Positions 27,634 to 36,559 of a DNA stretch of 64,000 bases are shown one piece after another (the first letter of the stretch is position 1; every line of letters begins with the position of its first letter). The notes beneath the pieces were generated by a model. It searched no databases, was not told the DNA's origin, and saw nothing but the letters and a program-made list of their open reading frames with translations. Source of the stretch: Burkholderia sp. MS389 (GTDB lineage Bacteria; Pseudomonadota; Gammaproteobacteria; Burkholderiales; Burkholderiaceae); NCBI RefSeq assembly GCF_016899425.1, contig NZ_CP045996.1, positions 992,001 through 1,056,000 on the forward strand, read 5' to 3'. A program made the translations under genes and the position numbers.

Positions 27634-28905
27634 TCACACGAGCGCGAGCCGATGCGCATCCTCGCCGAGAAACCGGTGCACGAAGGTCACGGCCATCGCG
27701 CCTTCGCCGACCGCCGACGCGACGCGCTTGACCGATCCCGATCGCACGTCGCCGGCCGCGAACGATCCCGGCACGCTGGTTTCCAGATGGTACGGCCGCC
27801 GCTCGAGCGGCCATACGCGCTCGAACGCGGGACAGTCGTACAGGTCGCCGCCGGTCACGAGATAACCGTCCGGATTGCGAATGATGTCGGTGTCCTTCGC
27901 CCAGTCGGTATTCGGCGCGCCGCCGATGCACACGAACAGGCGCGTGGCCGGCAGCCGTTCGCGCGTGCCGTCGGCCGAGCGAAGCTCGATCGCGTCGAGC
28001 CAGCCGTCGCCGTGCAGCGCGGCGACGCTCGACCGATAGCGGACCTCGATGTTCGGCGTCCGCTCGATCCGGTCGATCAGGTAGCGCGACAGCGTGTCGG
28101 CGAGCGACGCCCCGCGCACGAGCATCGTCACCTGGCGCGCATGCCGCGCGAAATTCATCGCGGCCTGGCCGGCCGAATTGCCGCCACCGACGATGAACAC
28201 CTGCTCGCCCGCGCACATCGGCGCTTCGCTCGACCCGGCGCCGTAGAACAACCCCGCATTGAGAAACGCCGGCTCCTCCGGCAGCCCGAGGCTGCGATAT
28301 TCGATGCCGGTCGCGCAGATGTTCGCGCGCGCGACCAGGATCGATCCGTCGGCGAGCTCGACGCGGATCTTGCCGTCGACGAACGTCGCATGCACGCCTT
28401 CACGCATCGTCAGCAGTTCGACGCCGAACTTCACCGCCTGCTCGCGCGCGCGTTCGGCGAGCTCCGCGCCCGGGATGCCGTCCGGGAAGCCCATGTAGTT
28501 CTCGATCAGCGAACTCGTGCCGGCCTGCCCGCCGATCGCGCCGCGCTCGATCACGACCGCGCGCAGCCCTTCGGACGCCGCGTAGACCGCCGCCGACAGC
28601 CCGGCCGGCCCCGCGCCGTAGATCGACACGTCGTATTCGACGAAACGCGGGCGCGCGACCCAGCCGAGCCGCGCCGCGATTTCGGCCAGGGTCGGCTGGT
28701 ACAGGCGCGAGCCGTCCGGAAAGATCACGACCGGCAGCCGGATGTCGTGCAGCGGCGCGATGCCGAGCACCTGCGCGCAGTCGGCGTCGGATGTCAGCTC
28801 GCACCAGTCGTACGCAATCATGCGCCGCTGCAGGAAATCGCGGATCGCATACGCGTCCCTGCTGCGCGGCAGGCCGACGATCCGCACGTGTTGCGGTTGA
28901 TCCAT
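27634..28905 (-). CDS. Thioredoxin-reductase-like FAD oxidoreductase lacking the CxxC
   Basis: A 423-aa protein; GGGAGG precedes the ATG. Residues 1-85 form a glutaredoxin-like domain. A two-domain flavoprotein follows, with the FAD motif GAGPAG at 97-102 and the NAD(P) motif GGGNSAGQ at 240-247. Where thioredoxin reductase carries its redox CxxC (about residues 222-231), this protein reads GAGSSEAPMC with a single Cys, so it cannot run standard disulfide chemistry. It is divergent from a UBP zinc-finger gene 221 bp away. I recall this pairing as recurring in bacteria, which suggests a joint function that is not known. Confidence 0.9.
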   Translation of the reverse strand: MDQPQHVRIVGLPRSRDAYAIRDFLQRRMIAYDWCELTSDADCAQVLGIAPLHDIRLPVVIFPDGSRLYQPTLAEIAARLGWVARPRFVEYDVSIYGAGPAGLSAAVYAASEGLRAVVIERGAIGGQAGTSSLIENYMGFPDGIPGAELAERAREQAVKFGVELLTMREGVHATFVDGKIRVELADGSILVARANICATGIEYRSLGLPEEPAFLNAGLFYGAGSSEAPMCAGEQVFIVGGGNSAGQAAMNFARHARQVTMLVRGASLADTLSRYLIDRIERTPNIEVRYRSSVAALHGDGWLDAIELRSADGTRERLPATRLFVCIGGAPNTDWAKDTDIIRNPDGYLVTGGDLYDCPAFERVWPLERRPYHLETSVPGSFAAGDVRSGSVKRVASAVGEGAMAVTFVHRFLGEDAHRLALV

Positions 28906-29126
28906 GAGCGCCTCCCGAGGATGTCGATGTCGAATGCGGCCCGGCCGGTGCCCGCGCCGGACGCATTCGCGACTGTACGCCGTCGCCGCGCGCCGCGCGG
29001 GCCGCTTCATGACAATTAAGGTGCGGCCGCAACGCGACGCTGCACAATGCCGCGTACCCCTTCCGCTTGCGGCTTCGCGCCGGCCGTGCCGCAAGCGTCG
29101 CTCCCGCGCCGGCACCGGAGCGCAAG

Positions 29127-29399
29127 ATGACCAACGCCTGTACGCATCTCGACGAAGCACGCGTGTTCGACACCGACAAGGACTACTGTGAGGAATGCGT
29201 CAAATCGGGCAGCCGCTGGGTGCATTTGCGGATGTGCCTGATCTGCGGGCACGTCGGCTGCTGCGACTCGTCGCCGAATCGCCACGCGAGCCGGCATTTC
29301 CGCGAAACCGGCCACCGGCTCGTCCGCTCGATCGAGCCCGGCGAGCGCTGGATCTGGTGCTACGCGGACGAAGTCGTCGCCGGCGAAGTTCCGTCGTAA
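29127..29399 (+). CDS. UBP-type zinc-finger protein
   Basis: A 90-aa protein; GGAG precedes the ATG at 29127. The Cys/His pattern CTHL...YCEECVKSGSRWVHLRMCLICGHVGCCDSS...HASRHFRETGH matches the ubiquitin-hydrolase-type zinc finger found in small bacterial proteins. In eukaryotes this finger binds the ubiquitin C-terminus; bacterial copies have no known ligand. It is divergent from the thioredoxin-reductase-like gene. Confidence 0.9.
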   Translation: MTNACTHLDEARVFDTDKDYCEECVKSGSRWVHLRMCLICGHVGCCDSSPNRHASRHFRETGHRLVRSIEPGERWIWCYADEVVAGEVPS

Positions 29400-29485
29400 C
29401 GCGACACGCGGCGCCATCGGCGCCCGTTCATCCCCGATTCGCCCCCGATTCCGGGGCCAAGGGTTAACACGACTCGATCACGGCT

Positions 29486-29542
29486 TTGCGCTGCGCCGTT
29501 TTCGACCTACAATTTATCGAACGATAACTTATCCCTCGATAA
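29486..29542 (+). promoter_or_regulatory. Promoter with double palindromic operator for the catabolic operon
   Basis: A plausible sigma-70 promoter has -35 TTGCGC (29486-29491), a 16-bp spacer and -10 TACAAT (29508-29513). Directly after it lies the perfect palindrome TTATCG-AA-CGATAA (29514-29527). A second, imperfect copy, TTATCCCTCGATAA, lies at 29529-29542, 15 bp further on. Operators overlapping the start site normally mean repression. No regulator gene adjoins, so the repressor is unknown. Confidence 0.65.
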
Positions 29543-29556
29543 ACAAGAGGTTCGTC

Positions 29557-30036
29557 ATGCCCGTATCTCGACTCGCGCATTACTCGATCCGCACGCCCGA
29601 TCTCGAAGCATCGTGCCGCTTCTACGAACGCGTGCTCGGCTTCAGACGCGGCTACCGCCCGCCGTTCGACTTTCCGGGCGCGTGGCTCTACCTCGGTGAC
29701 GACGAAGCCGATTACGGCACGGTCCACCTGATCGGCATCGATCCGGCCAACCCGAACGGGCTCGCCGCGTATCTCGGCGACAAGCCCGTGCCGGCCGCGG
29801 GCACCGGCACCGTCGACCACATCGCATTCGTCGCGACCGGCGTCGAGGCGATGTGGCGCACGCTGCGTGCCGAGCACATCGCGTGGCGCGACCGCACCGT
29901 GCCGAGCCTCGGATTGCATCAGGTCTTCATCGAGGATCCGTCGGGCGTGACGATCGAACTGAACTACCCGGCCGCCGAAGTCGCCGGCCTCGACATGCAC
30001 GGCGCCGCAGCGCCCGCCGCTACCCGTGGAGACTGA
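29557..30036 (+). CDS. VOC family (glyoxalase/bleomycin resistance-type) protein
   Basis: A 159-aa protein with the paired beta-alpha-beta units of vicinal oxygen chelate enzymes: HYSIRTPDLEASCRFYERVLGF at the start, VDHIAFVATGVEAMWRTL in the second half, and the VFIEDPSGVTIELNYP ending. Candidate metal ligands are His9, His91 and the C-terminal Glu, by family comparison. It is the first gene of the catabolic operon, with a 1-bp gap to the monooxygenase gene, so ring opening or isomerisation downstream of hydroxylation is plausible. Confidence 0.88.
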   Translation: MPVSRLAHYSIRTPDLEASCRFYERVLGFRRGYRPPFDFPGAWLYLGDDEADYGTVHLIGIDPANPNGLAAYLGDKPVPAAGTGTVDHIAFVATGVEAMWRTLRAEHIAWRDRTVPSLGLHQVFIEDPSGVTIELNYPAAEVAGLDMHGAAAPAATRGD

Positions 30037-30037
30037 C

Positions 30038-31261
30038 ATGAGCATCCATTCGACGCATCGCAAGGCCGCCATCGTCGGCGGCTCGCTGGGCGGGCTGTTC
30101 GCCGCGAACCTGTTGCTGCGCAACGGCTGGGACGTGGACGTGTTCGAACGCGTGCCCGACGCGCTGTCCGGCCGTGGCGCCGGCATCGTCACGCATCCGG
30201 AGCTGTTCGACGTGCTGCGCGCGGCCGGCGTGCGCGTCGACGCATCGATCGGCGTGAACGTCGAATCGCGCGTCACGCTCGCGCGGGACGGCTCGCTCGC
30301 ATCCGAGCGGCAACTGCCGCAGACGCTGACCGCATGGAGCAAGATGTACCACGTCCTGCGCGCCGCGCTGCCCGACCAGCACCATCACGCGGGGGCCGTC
30401 GTCGCCGACGTCGCGGACGGGCCCGAGCACGCCACGCTCACGCTGGCCGACGGGTCGGTCGTGCATGCCGACCTCGTCGTCGCGGCCGACGGCTTCCGTT
30501 CGGCGATCCGCGAACGATTCCTGCCGCACGCGCGCCTGCAGTACGCGGGCTACGTCGCGTGGCGCGGCCTCGTCGACGAGCGCGAACTGTCGGAGCGCAC
30601 GCACGCGGCGCTGTTCGACAAGTTCGCGTTCGGCCTGCCGCCGCGCGAGCAGATCCTCGGCTACCCGGTCGCCGGCCAGCACAACAGCACGCGGCCCGGC
30701 GAGCGCCGCTACAACTTCGTGTGGTATCGCGCGACCCGCGAGGACACCGACCTGCCGAACCTGCTCACCGACGCGACGGGCAAGCTGTGGGCGACCGGCA
30801 TTCCGCCGACGCTGATCCGCCGCGACGTGCTCGCCGACATGGAAGACGCCGCGCATGCATTGCTCGCGCCGCAGTTCGCGGAAGTCGTGTCGCGCGCCGC
30901 ACAGCCGCTGTTCCAGCCGATCTACGACCTCGAGGTGCCGCGCATGGCGTTCGGCCGCATCGCGCTGCTCGGCGATGCGGCATTCGTCGCGCGGCCGCAC
31001 TGCGGGATGGGCGTCACGAAGGCCGCGGGCGATGCGCTTGCGCTGGTCGGCGCGCTGGCCGCGCATGCCGATCCGCTGGATGCACTGCACGCGTACAGCG
31101 AAACGCGCACCGCGTTCGGCGCCGCGATCGTGGAACACGCGCGCCATCTCGGCGCATACATGCAGGCGCAACTGAAGAACGACACCGAACGCGAGATGGC
31201 CGAACGCTACCGCACCGCGGAAGTCGTGATGCGCGAAACGGCCGTGCCGCCGCGGTTCTGA
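30038..31261 (+). CDS. FAD-dependent aromatic monooxygenase
   Basis: A 407-aa flavoprotein hydroxylase; GGAG precedes the ATG at 30038, preferred to a GTG at 30026. FAD motifs: GGSLGG at 14-19, the DG motif in ADLVVAADGFRSAIRERF, and the GD motif at 312-313 (LLGDAAFVARPHCGMG). The latter segment resembles 2,6-dihydroxypyridine 3-monooxygenases and similar N-heterocycle or phenol hydroxylases. It would use NAD(P)H and O2. With a VOC enzyme, a symporter and an amidohydrolase beside it, an aromatic or heterocyclic acid is the likely substrate class; this is inference. Confidence 0.9.
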   Translation: MSIHSTHRKAAIVGGSLGGLFAANLLLRNGWDVDVFERVPDALSGRGAGIVTHPELFDVLRAAGVRVDASIGVNVESRVTLARDGSLASERQLPQTLTAWSKMYHVLRAALPDQHHHAGAVVADVADGPEHATLTLADGSVVHADLVVAADGFRSAIRERFLPHARLQYAGYVAWRGLVDERELSERTHAALFDKFAFGLPPREQILGYPVAGQHNSTRPGERRYNFVWYRATREDTDLPNLLTDATGKLWATGIPPTLIRRDVLADMEDAAHALLAPQFAEVVSRAAQPLFQPIYDLEVPRMAFGRIALLGDAAFVARPHCGMGVTKAAGDALALVGALAAHADPLDALHAYSETRTAFGAAIVEHARHLGAYMQAQLKNDTEREMAERYRTAEVVMRETAVPPRF

Positions 31262-31334
31262 CCGCCGGCGGGCGCATGGACGACGTCTCGCGCCCGCCGC
31301 ATCGCGCCCCATCCAATACCGACAAGGAGACACC

Positions 31335-31694
31335 GTGAACCGTTCGATTCCGGCCGCCGCCGGCCCCGCACCCGATCAGGACGTGCCCGCCGCGGCCACG
31401 CATCCGCTGCTGCGCGATGCCCGCTTCCGCCATCTCGTCACGCGAAGGCGGCGATTCGCGTGGTCGCTGACCGCCGTCATGCTCGCGCTTTACTTCGCGT
31501 TCATCCTGTCGCTGGCGTTCTCGCCGGCATGGCTCGGCCGGCCGATCGTGCCGGGCCGCCCGACCACGTGGGGCATCCCGGCCGGCTTCGGCATGTTCGT
31601 CGCGACGTTCGCGCTCGTCGCGCTGTACGTGCGGCGTGCGAATGCGGTGCATGACGCGCTCGTCGCGTCGATCCGCGACGGAGGCGGCCAATGA
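31335..31694 (+). CDS. DUF485 membrane protein (YjcH-like)
   Basis: A 119-aa protein with two membrane helices around the motif HPLLRDARFRHLVTRRRRFAWSLTAVMLALYFAFIL. DUF485 proteins accompany ActP-type acetate/solute symporters, and here the ATG of the symporter gene overlaps its stop (ATGA). It probably assists or regulates that carrier in the inner membrane. Confidence 0.9.
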   Translation: MNRSIPAAAGPAPDQDVPAAATHPLLRDARFRHLVTRRRRFAWSLTAVMLALYFAFILSLAFSPAWLGRPIVPGRPTTWGIPAGFGMFVATFALVALYVRRANAVHDALVASIRDGGGQ

Positions 31695-33376
31695 AACGCA
31701 CCTTCGCCATCCTCCTCGCTGCAACCGCGAGCGCAGCCGCGGCGCCGGCGTTCGCGGCGGGCTCCGCGCCGCTCGCGCACCCGCACAATCCGGTCGCCAT
31801 CGGCATGTTCGTGCTGTTCGTCGCGTCGACGCTCGTCATCACGCGCTGGGCCGCCCGCCAGAACCGCAGCGTCGCCGATCATTACGCGGCCGGCGGCCGC
31901 ATCACCGCGCTGCAGAACGGCTGGGCGATCGCCGGCGACTACATGTCGGCCGCATCGCTGCTCGGCATCTCCGCGCTCGTGTTCACGAGCGGTTACGACG
32001 GGCTGATCTATTCGGTCGGCTTTCTCGCGAGCTGGCCGATCATCCTGTTCCTGATCGCGGAGCCGTTGCGCAACCTCGGCAAGTACACGCTCGCCGACGT
32101 CGTGTCGTACCGGCTGCAGCCACGGCCGATCCGCGCGTTCGCCGCGTCGAGCTCGATCGTCATCGTCCTGCTGTATCTCGTGTCGCAGATGGTCGGCGCC
32201 GGCAAGCTCGTCGAGCTGCTGTTCGGGCTCGACTACACGGCCGCGGTGGTGATCGTCGGCGTGCTGATGGTCGTCTACGTGTTCTTCGGCGGCATGCTCG
32301 CCACCACGTGGATCCAGATCGTCAAGGCCGTGCTGCTGCTCGCCGGCGCGGCATTCATGGCGTTCATGGTGCTGAGCCGCTTCGGCTTCAGCCTCGACGC
32401 ACTGTTCGCGCAGGCGCTGCGCGTCCATCCGAAGCACGCGGCCATCATGCGGCCGGGCGGCCTCGTGTCCGACCCGGTGTCCGCGGTGTCGCTCGGGCTC
32501 GCGCTGATCTTCGGCACGGCCGGCCTGCCGCACATCCTGATGCGCTTCTTCACGGTCGGCGACGTCGGCGCGGCGCGCAAGAGCATCCTCCATGCAACCG
32601 GCATCGTCGGCGCCGGCTATGCATTGATCATCGTGATCGGCTTCGGCACGATCGCGCTCGTCGCGGCGGACCCGCGGTATCACGATGCGTCCGGCGCGGT
32701 GGCCGGCGGCGCGAACATGGTGGCGATCCATCTCGCGCATGCGATCGGCGGCAACTTTTTCCTCGGCTTCATCTGCGCGGTCGCGTTCTCGACGATTCTC
32801 GCCGTGGTCGCCGGGCTGACGCTCGCCGGCTCGTCGGCGATCTCGCACGACCTCTATGCGAACGTGCTGCGCCGCGGCCAGGCGACCGACCGCGAAGAAA
32901 TGCGCGTCGCACGCGCGACGACGCTGGTGCTCGGCGTGCTCGCGATCGTGCTGGGCATCGCATTCGAGAAGCAGAACATCGCGTTCATCGTCAGCCTCAC
33001 GTTCTCGATCGCCGCCAGCTCGAATTTCCCGGTGTTGCTGCTCTCGATCTACTGGCGCGGCCTGACGACGCGCGGCGCGGTGGTCGGCGGCACGATCGGG
33101 CTCGTCACGGCGGTCACGCTCACCGTGCTGAGCCCGACCGTCTGGGTACAGGTGCTCGGCCACGCGCACGCGCTCTACCCGTACGAATATCCGGCGCTGT
33201 TCTCGATGGCCGCCGCGTTCGTCGCGATCGTCGCGGTGTCGGCCACCGACGGCTCGGCCCGCGCGCGACGCGAACGCGCGCGGTTCGACGCGCAGCTCGT
33301 CGCATGCGAACTCGGCGCCCTGCCGCGCCACGGCACGCCACAACACGACAATCACGACCTGGAGACGATCCGATGA
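31691..33376 (+). CDS. SSS-family solute symporter, ActP-like
   Basis: A 561-aa transporter. It begins with a signal-like segment, as ActP does, then has about 13 helices. Family features include SVADHYAAGGRITALQNGWAIAGDYMSAASLLG, GTAGLPHILMRFFTVGD and the Na-binding region ISHDLYANVLRRG. It probably imports a small carboxylate by sodium coupling. It is coupled to DUF485 upstream (ATGA) and to the amidohydrolase downstream (ATGA), so the carrier and enzymes serve the same substrate. Confidence 0.92.
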   Translation: MKRTFAILLAATASAAAAPAFAAGSAPLAHPHNPVAIGMFVLFVASTLVITRWAARQNRSVADHYAAGGRITALQNGWAIAGDYMSAASLLGISALVFTSGYDGLIYSVGFLASWPIILFLIAEPLRNLGKYTLADVVSYRLQPRPIRAFAASSSIVIVLLYLVSQMVGAGKLVELLFGLDYTAAVVIVGVLMVVYVFFGGMLATTWIQIVKAVLLLAGAAFMAFMVLSRFGFSLDALFAQALRVHPKHAAIMRPGGLVSDPVSAVSLGLALIFGTAGLPHILMRFFTVGDVGAARKSILHATGIVGAGYALIIVIGFGTIALVAADPRYHDASGAVAGGANMVAIHLAHAIGGNFFLGFICAVAFSTILAVVAGLTLAGSSAISHDLYANVLRRGQATDREEMRVARATTLVLGVLAIVLGIAFEKQNIAFIVSLTFSIAASSNFPVLLLSIYWRGLTTRGAVVGGTIGLVTAVTLTVLSPTVWVQVLGHAHALYPYEYPALFSMAAAFVAIVAVSATDGSARARRERARFDAQLVACELGALPRHGTPQHDNHDLETIR

Positions 33377-34503
33377 CCTGCCCCTGCTGCCTGCCCACCG
33401 GCCGGCGCCGCATGCTCGGCACATTCGCCGCGCTTGCCGTCGCGGCCCTTGCCGGACGCCCGGCCGCGGCGGCGCAACCGGCGCCCGCCTCGGCCGCTGC
33501 AGCCACGCTGCCGGCCCGGCGTCCACGCGCGATCGACATCCACGCGCACTATTACCCGGAAAGCTTCTGCGACCTCGTCGGCGGCGAAGGCAAGCGGTTC
33601 GGCGGCGCATTCGCGTGCGACGACACGACGTTCACGTTCCGCACGCCGGCCGGCGGCCTCGGGCCGCTGCCGATGAAATTCATCGACGTCGACGCGCGGC
33701 TCGAGGACATGGACGCGTCGGGCGTCGACGTGCAGGCGCTGTCGCTGAGCGTGCCGATGGCGTACTGGGGCGACCGGCCGTTCAACGCGAAACTGGCGCG
33801 CACATGGAATACGGCCGCGTCACGCGTGCACCAGCGGCATCCGGCGCGCTTCGTCGTCCTCGCGACGCTGCCGATGCTCGACGCGACCGATGCGATCGAC
33901 GAGCTCGAGCGCGCGTCGGCGCTGCCTGGCGTGCGCGGCGTGTACATGGGCACGAACATCGACCACCGCGACCTCGACGATCCGCGGTTCGCGCCGGTGT
34001 TCGCGCGCATCGAGCAACTCGGGCTGCCGGTGTTCCTGCACCCGCAGCAAACCGTCGGCGGCGCGCGCCTCGGCGATTTCTACCTGAGCAACCTGCTCGG
34101 CAATCCGTTCGATACGGCAATCGCCGCTTCGCACCTGATACTCGGCGGCGTGCTCGATCGCCATCCGGCGCTGCACGTCACGCTGCCGCATGCGGGCGGC
34201 GCGCTGCCGATCCTCGTCGGCCGGCTCGACGCCGGGTGGACCGTCCGGCCGGAAACGCGCCGGCTCGCGCAACAGCCGAGCAGCTATCTGCGGCGCTTCA
34301 GCTACGACACGGTGTCCCACTCGGGGCCGGTGCTGAACTTTCTGATCGAGAACGTCGGCATCGACCGGCTGGTGCTCGGCAGCGACTATTGCTTCGACAT
34401 GGGCTACGCGCAACCGGTGCGTTTTCTCGACCGGCTGGACCTGCCCGACGACCAGCGCGCGCTGGTGCTCGGCGGCAATGCGGGCCGGCTGCTGCGGATC
34501 TAG
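33373..34503 (+). CDS. Exported amidohydrolase-2 family (decarboxylase-like) protein
   Basis: A 376-aa enzyme of the ACMSD/resorcylate-decarboxylase-like amidohydrolases. The metal site shows HAH at 57-59, the FLHPQQT strand and the GSDYCFD strand with its catalytic Asp. The N-terminus has CPCC at residues 3-6, then a Tat-like GRRRMLGTF and a hydrophobic segment, so it appears exported; this is unusual for the family. The ATG overlaps the symporter stop. Family chemistry would be decarboxylation or hydrolysis of an aromatic acid. Confidence 0.88.
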   Translation: MTCPCCLPTGRRRMLGTFAALAVAALAGRPAAAAQPAPASAAAATLPARRPRAIDIHAHYYPESFCDLVGGEGKRFGGAFACDDTTFTFRTPAGGLGPLPMKFIDVDARLEDMDASGVDVQALSLSVPMAYWGDRPFNAKLARTWNTAASRVHQRHPARFVVLATLPMLDATDAIDELERASALPGVRGVYMGTNIDHRDLDDPRFAPVFARIEQLGLPVFLHPQQTVGGARLGDFYLSNLLGNPFDTAIAASHLILGGVLDRHPALHVTLPHAGGALPILVGRLDAGWTVRPETRRLAQQPSSYLRRFSYDTVSHSGPVLNFLIENVGIDRLVLGSDYCFDMGYAQPVRFLDRLDLPDDQRALVLGGNAGRLLRI

Positions 34504-34543
34504 CGCGTGCGTGCCGGGTGCCGTCGAACCGGGCCGGAACCCG

Positions 34544-34596
34544 TTCAGAACGTTTCAGCCCGGTTTCAGGAAATGACGCGGGCGTCTGCGTAGACT
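34544..34596 (+). promoter_or_regulatory. TTCAG-repeat promoter for the molybdo-dehydrogenase operon
   Basis: Exact TTCAG half-sites lie at 34544-34548, 34554-34558 and 34565-34569 (10-bp, then 11-bp spacing). Then come 21 bp and TAGACT (34591-34596). This is the cleanest of the four copies. It lies 40 bp after the amidohydrolase stop and 180 bp before the cytochrome gene, so it starts a new transcription unit. Confidence 0.75.
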
Positions 34597-34775
34597 GGCT
34601 GCAAGAGCGACCGCGCTGGCCAGCCCGCGCGCCTTTTCGATTGATGGAGTGACAACGTGGATCCAGTTGCCAATCACCGCCGCGCAGCCACGCGTTCGCG
34701 GCCCGGCCAGCCGACGCACGACGCCCCGGGGGCGCCGCGCACGACGTGCGGCGCACCGCTTCGCGCGGAGCGCAC

Positions 34776-36062
34776 ATGAAGCACAAACGACTCTGGTTCG
34801 GCGCGGCCGGCATCGCGATCGCGGGCATCGCGGTCGCGATCGGCATCATGGTGCGGCCGTCGATCGCGCCGATCGATCCGCCCGCCCCTGCTTCGTTCGA
34901 TCCGCAACTGGTGCGCGCCGGCGCGCGGGTCGTCGCGCTCGGCGACTGCATCGTGTGCCACACCGCGAAGGACGGCAAGCCGTTCGCGGGCGGCTTGCCG
35001 CTCGCGACGCCGTTCGGCACGATCTACGCGACCAACATCACGCCGGACGCCGAAACGGGCATCGGGCGCTGGTCGCGCGACGCCTTCGCCCGTGCGTTGC
35101 GCACCGGCATCGGCCGCAACGGCCAGCCGCTCTACCCGGCGTTTCCGTACATTCATTTCACGCGGATGTCGGACGACGACATCGCCGCCGCATACGCGTA
35201 CCTGATGACGCGTGAGCCGGTACATGCGACGGCGCCCGCCAACGACCTGATCTTTCCGCTGAACTTCCGGCCGCTGGTCGCGTTCTGGAACGTGCTGTTC
35301 CTGCGCGAAGGCGCGTATCAACCCGACCCCGCGCAGTCCGCGCAATGGAACCGCGGCAGGATGCTCGTCGACGGGCTCGGTCACTGCGCATCGTGCCATT
35401 CGCCGCTGAACGCGATCGGCGGCGAGCAGCGCGGCCGTGCATTCGACGGCGGCATCGTCGACGGCTGGGAAGCGCCGCCGCTCAATGCGCTCGGCCAGGC
35501 CGCGCGCCCCTGGACACAGGCGCAGCTCGTCACCTACCTGCGCACCGGCCGCGCGAGCGAGCACGGCGCGGCGGCCGGGCCGATGCTGCCGGTCACGCGC
35601 GACCTCGCGACGGTGCCGGTGGAGGACGTCGACGCGATCGCCGCGTACATCCTGTCGATCCAGAAGCCGGCGACCGCGCGTGCGGCCGCGGCAACGGCCG
35701 CGGGCGAACACACCGCGACGACGCCGGCCGCGCAGCGCGGCGCGACGCTGTTCCAGGCATCGTGCGCGCAGTGCCACGGGCCGGCCGCGCCGATGCAGTC
35801 GATCGGCGAGCGGCCGACGCTCGCGTTCAGCACGGCGGTCAACGCCGATACGCCGCGCAACGCGATCCAGATGATGTTCAACGGCATCGGCTGGCACGGC
35901 GAGGACACGCTCAACTACATGCCGTCGTTCATCGACCAGTACGACGACGCGCAGATCGCCGATCTCGCCGCGTACGTGCGCGAGACCTATACCGATCGTC
36001 CCACGTGGGCGGGCGTCGACGCGATGGCCGCGAAGCTCAGAAAAGAGGACACCGCACGATGA
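34776..36062 (+). CDS. Triheme cytochrome c subunit of a membrane dehydrogenase
   Basis: A 428-aa protein with an N-terminal membrane anchor (residues 8-26) and three heme-attachment motifs: CIVCH (58-62), CASCH (204-208) and CAQCH (330-334). This matches the cytochrome subunits of periplasmic alcohol/aldehyde dehydrogenases. It would carry electrons from the molybdenum subunit to the quinone pool or oxidases. Its stop overlaps the next ATG. Confidence 0.92.
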   Translation: MKHKRLWFGAAGIAIAGIAVAIGIMVRPSIAPIDPPAPASFDPQLVRAGARVVALGDCIVCHTAKDGKPFAGGLPLATPFGTIYATNITPDAETGIGRWSRDAFARALRTGIGRNGQPLYPAFPYIHFTRMSDDDIAAAYAYLMTREPVHATAPANDLIFPLNFRPLVAFWNVLFLREGAYQPDPAQSAQWNRGRMLVDGLGHCASCHSPLNAIGGEQRGRAFDGGIVDGWEAPPLNALGQAARPWTQAQLVTYLRTGRASEHGAAAGPMLPVTRDLATVPVEDVDAIAAYILSIQKPATARAAAATAAGEHTATTPAAQRGATLFQASCAQCHGPAAPMQSIGERPTLAFSTAVNADTPRNAIQMMFNGIGWHGEDTLNYMPSFIDQYDDAQIADLAAYVRETYTDRPTWAGVDAMAAKLRKEDTAR

Positions 36063-36559
36063 TTACCCTCACCGTCAACGGCGTGCGGCACACGCTGGAC
36101 ATCGATCCGTCCACGCCGCTGCTGTACGCGCTGCGCAACGACCTGCACCTGCACGGCGCGAAGTTCGGCTGCGGCCTCGGCCAATGCGGCGCCTGCACCG
36201 TGATCGTCGACGGCAAGCCGACCTTCTCGTGCCTGATGCCGGTGGCCGCGGTCGGTTCGCGCAGCGTGCGCACCATCGAGAGCCTCGGCACCGCCGAGCA
36301 TCCGGGCCCGCTGCAACGCGCGTTCATCGAGCACCAGGCCGCGCAGTGCGGCTACTGCATCGCCGGGATGATCATGCGCGCGCAGGCGCTGCTCGAACGC
36401 AATCCGAAGCCGACCGAACAGGAACTGCGTACGCACATGGAACCGAACCTGTGCCGCTGCGGCACGCACATGCGGATTCTCGCGGCGGTGCGCTCGGTCG
36501 CAGGGCTGCCGGCCCCCGAACCGGCTTCCGCTCCCGTCACGATCAGCAAGGGGCTGTGA
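36059..36559 (+). CDS. [2Fe-2S] subunit of a molybdenum hydroxylase/aldehyde dehydrogenase
   Basis: A 166-aa protein. The plant-type ferredoxin cluster uses Cys38, Cys43, Cys46 and Cys58 (GCGLGQCGACTV...FSCLMP). The second cluster uses Cys97, Cys100, Cys132 and Cys134 (QCGYCIAGM...LCRCGTH). It has the layout of IorA or the small subunit of similar xanthine-oxidase-family enzymes. It is coupled by ATGA overlaps to the genes on both sides. Confidence 0.93.
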   Translation: MITLTVNGVRHTLDIDPSTPLLYALRNDLHLHGAKFGCGLGQCGACTVIVDGKPTFSCLMPVAAVGSRSVRTIESLGTAEHPGPLQRAFIEHQAAQCGYCIAGMIMRAQALLERNPKPTEQELRTHMEPNLCRCGTHMRILAAVRSVAGLPAPEPASAPVTISKGL

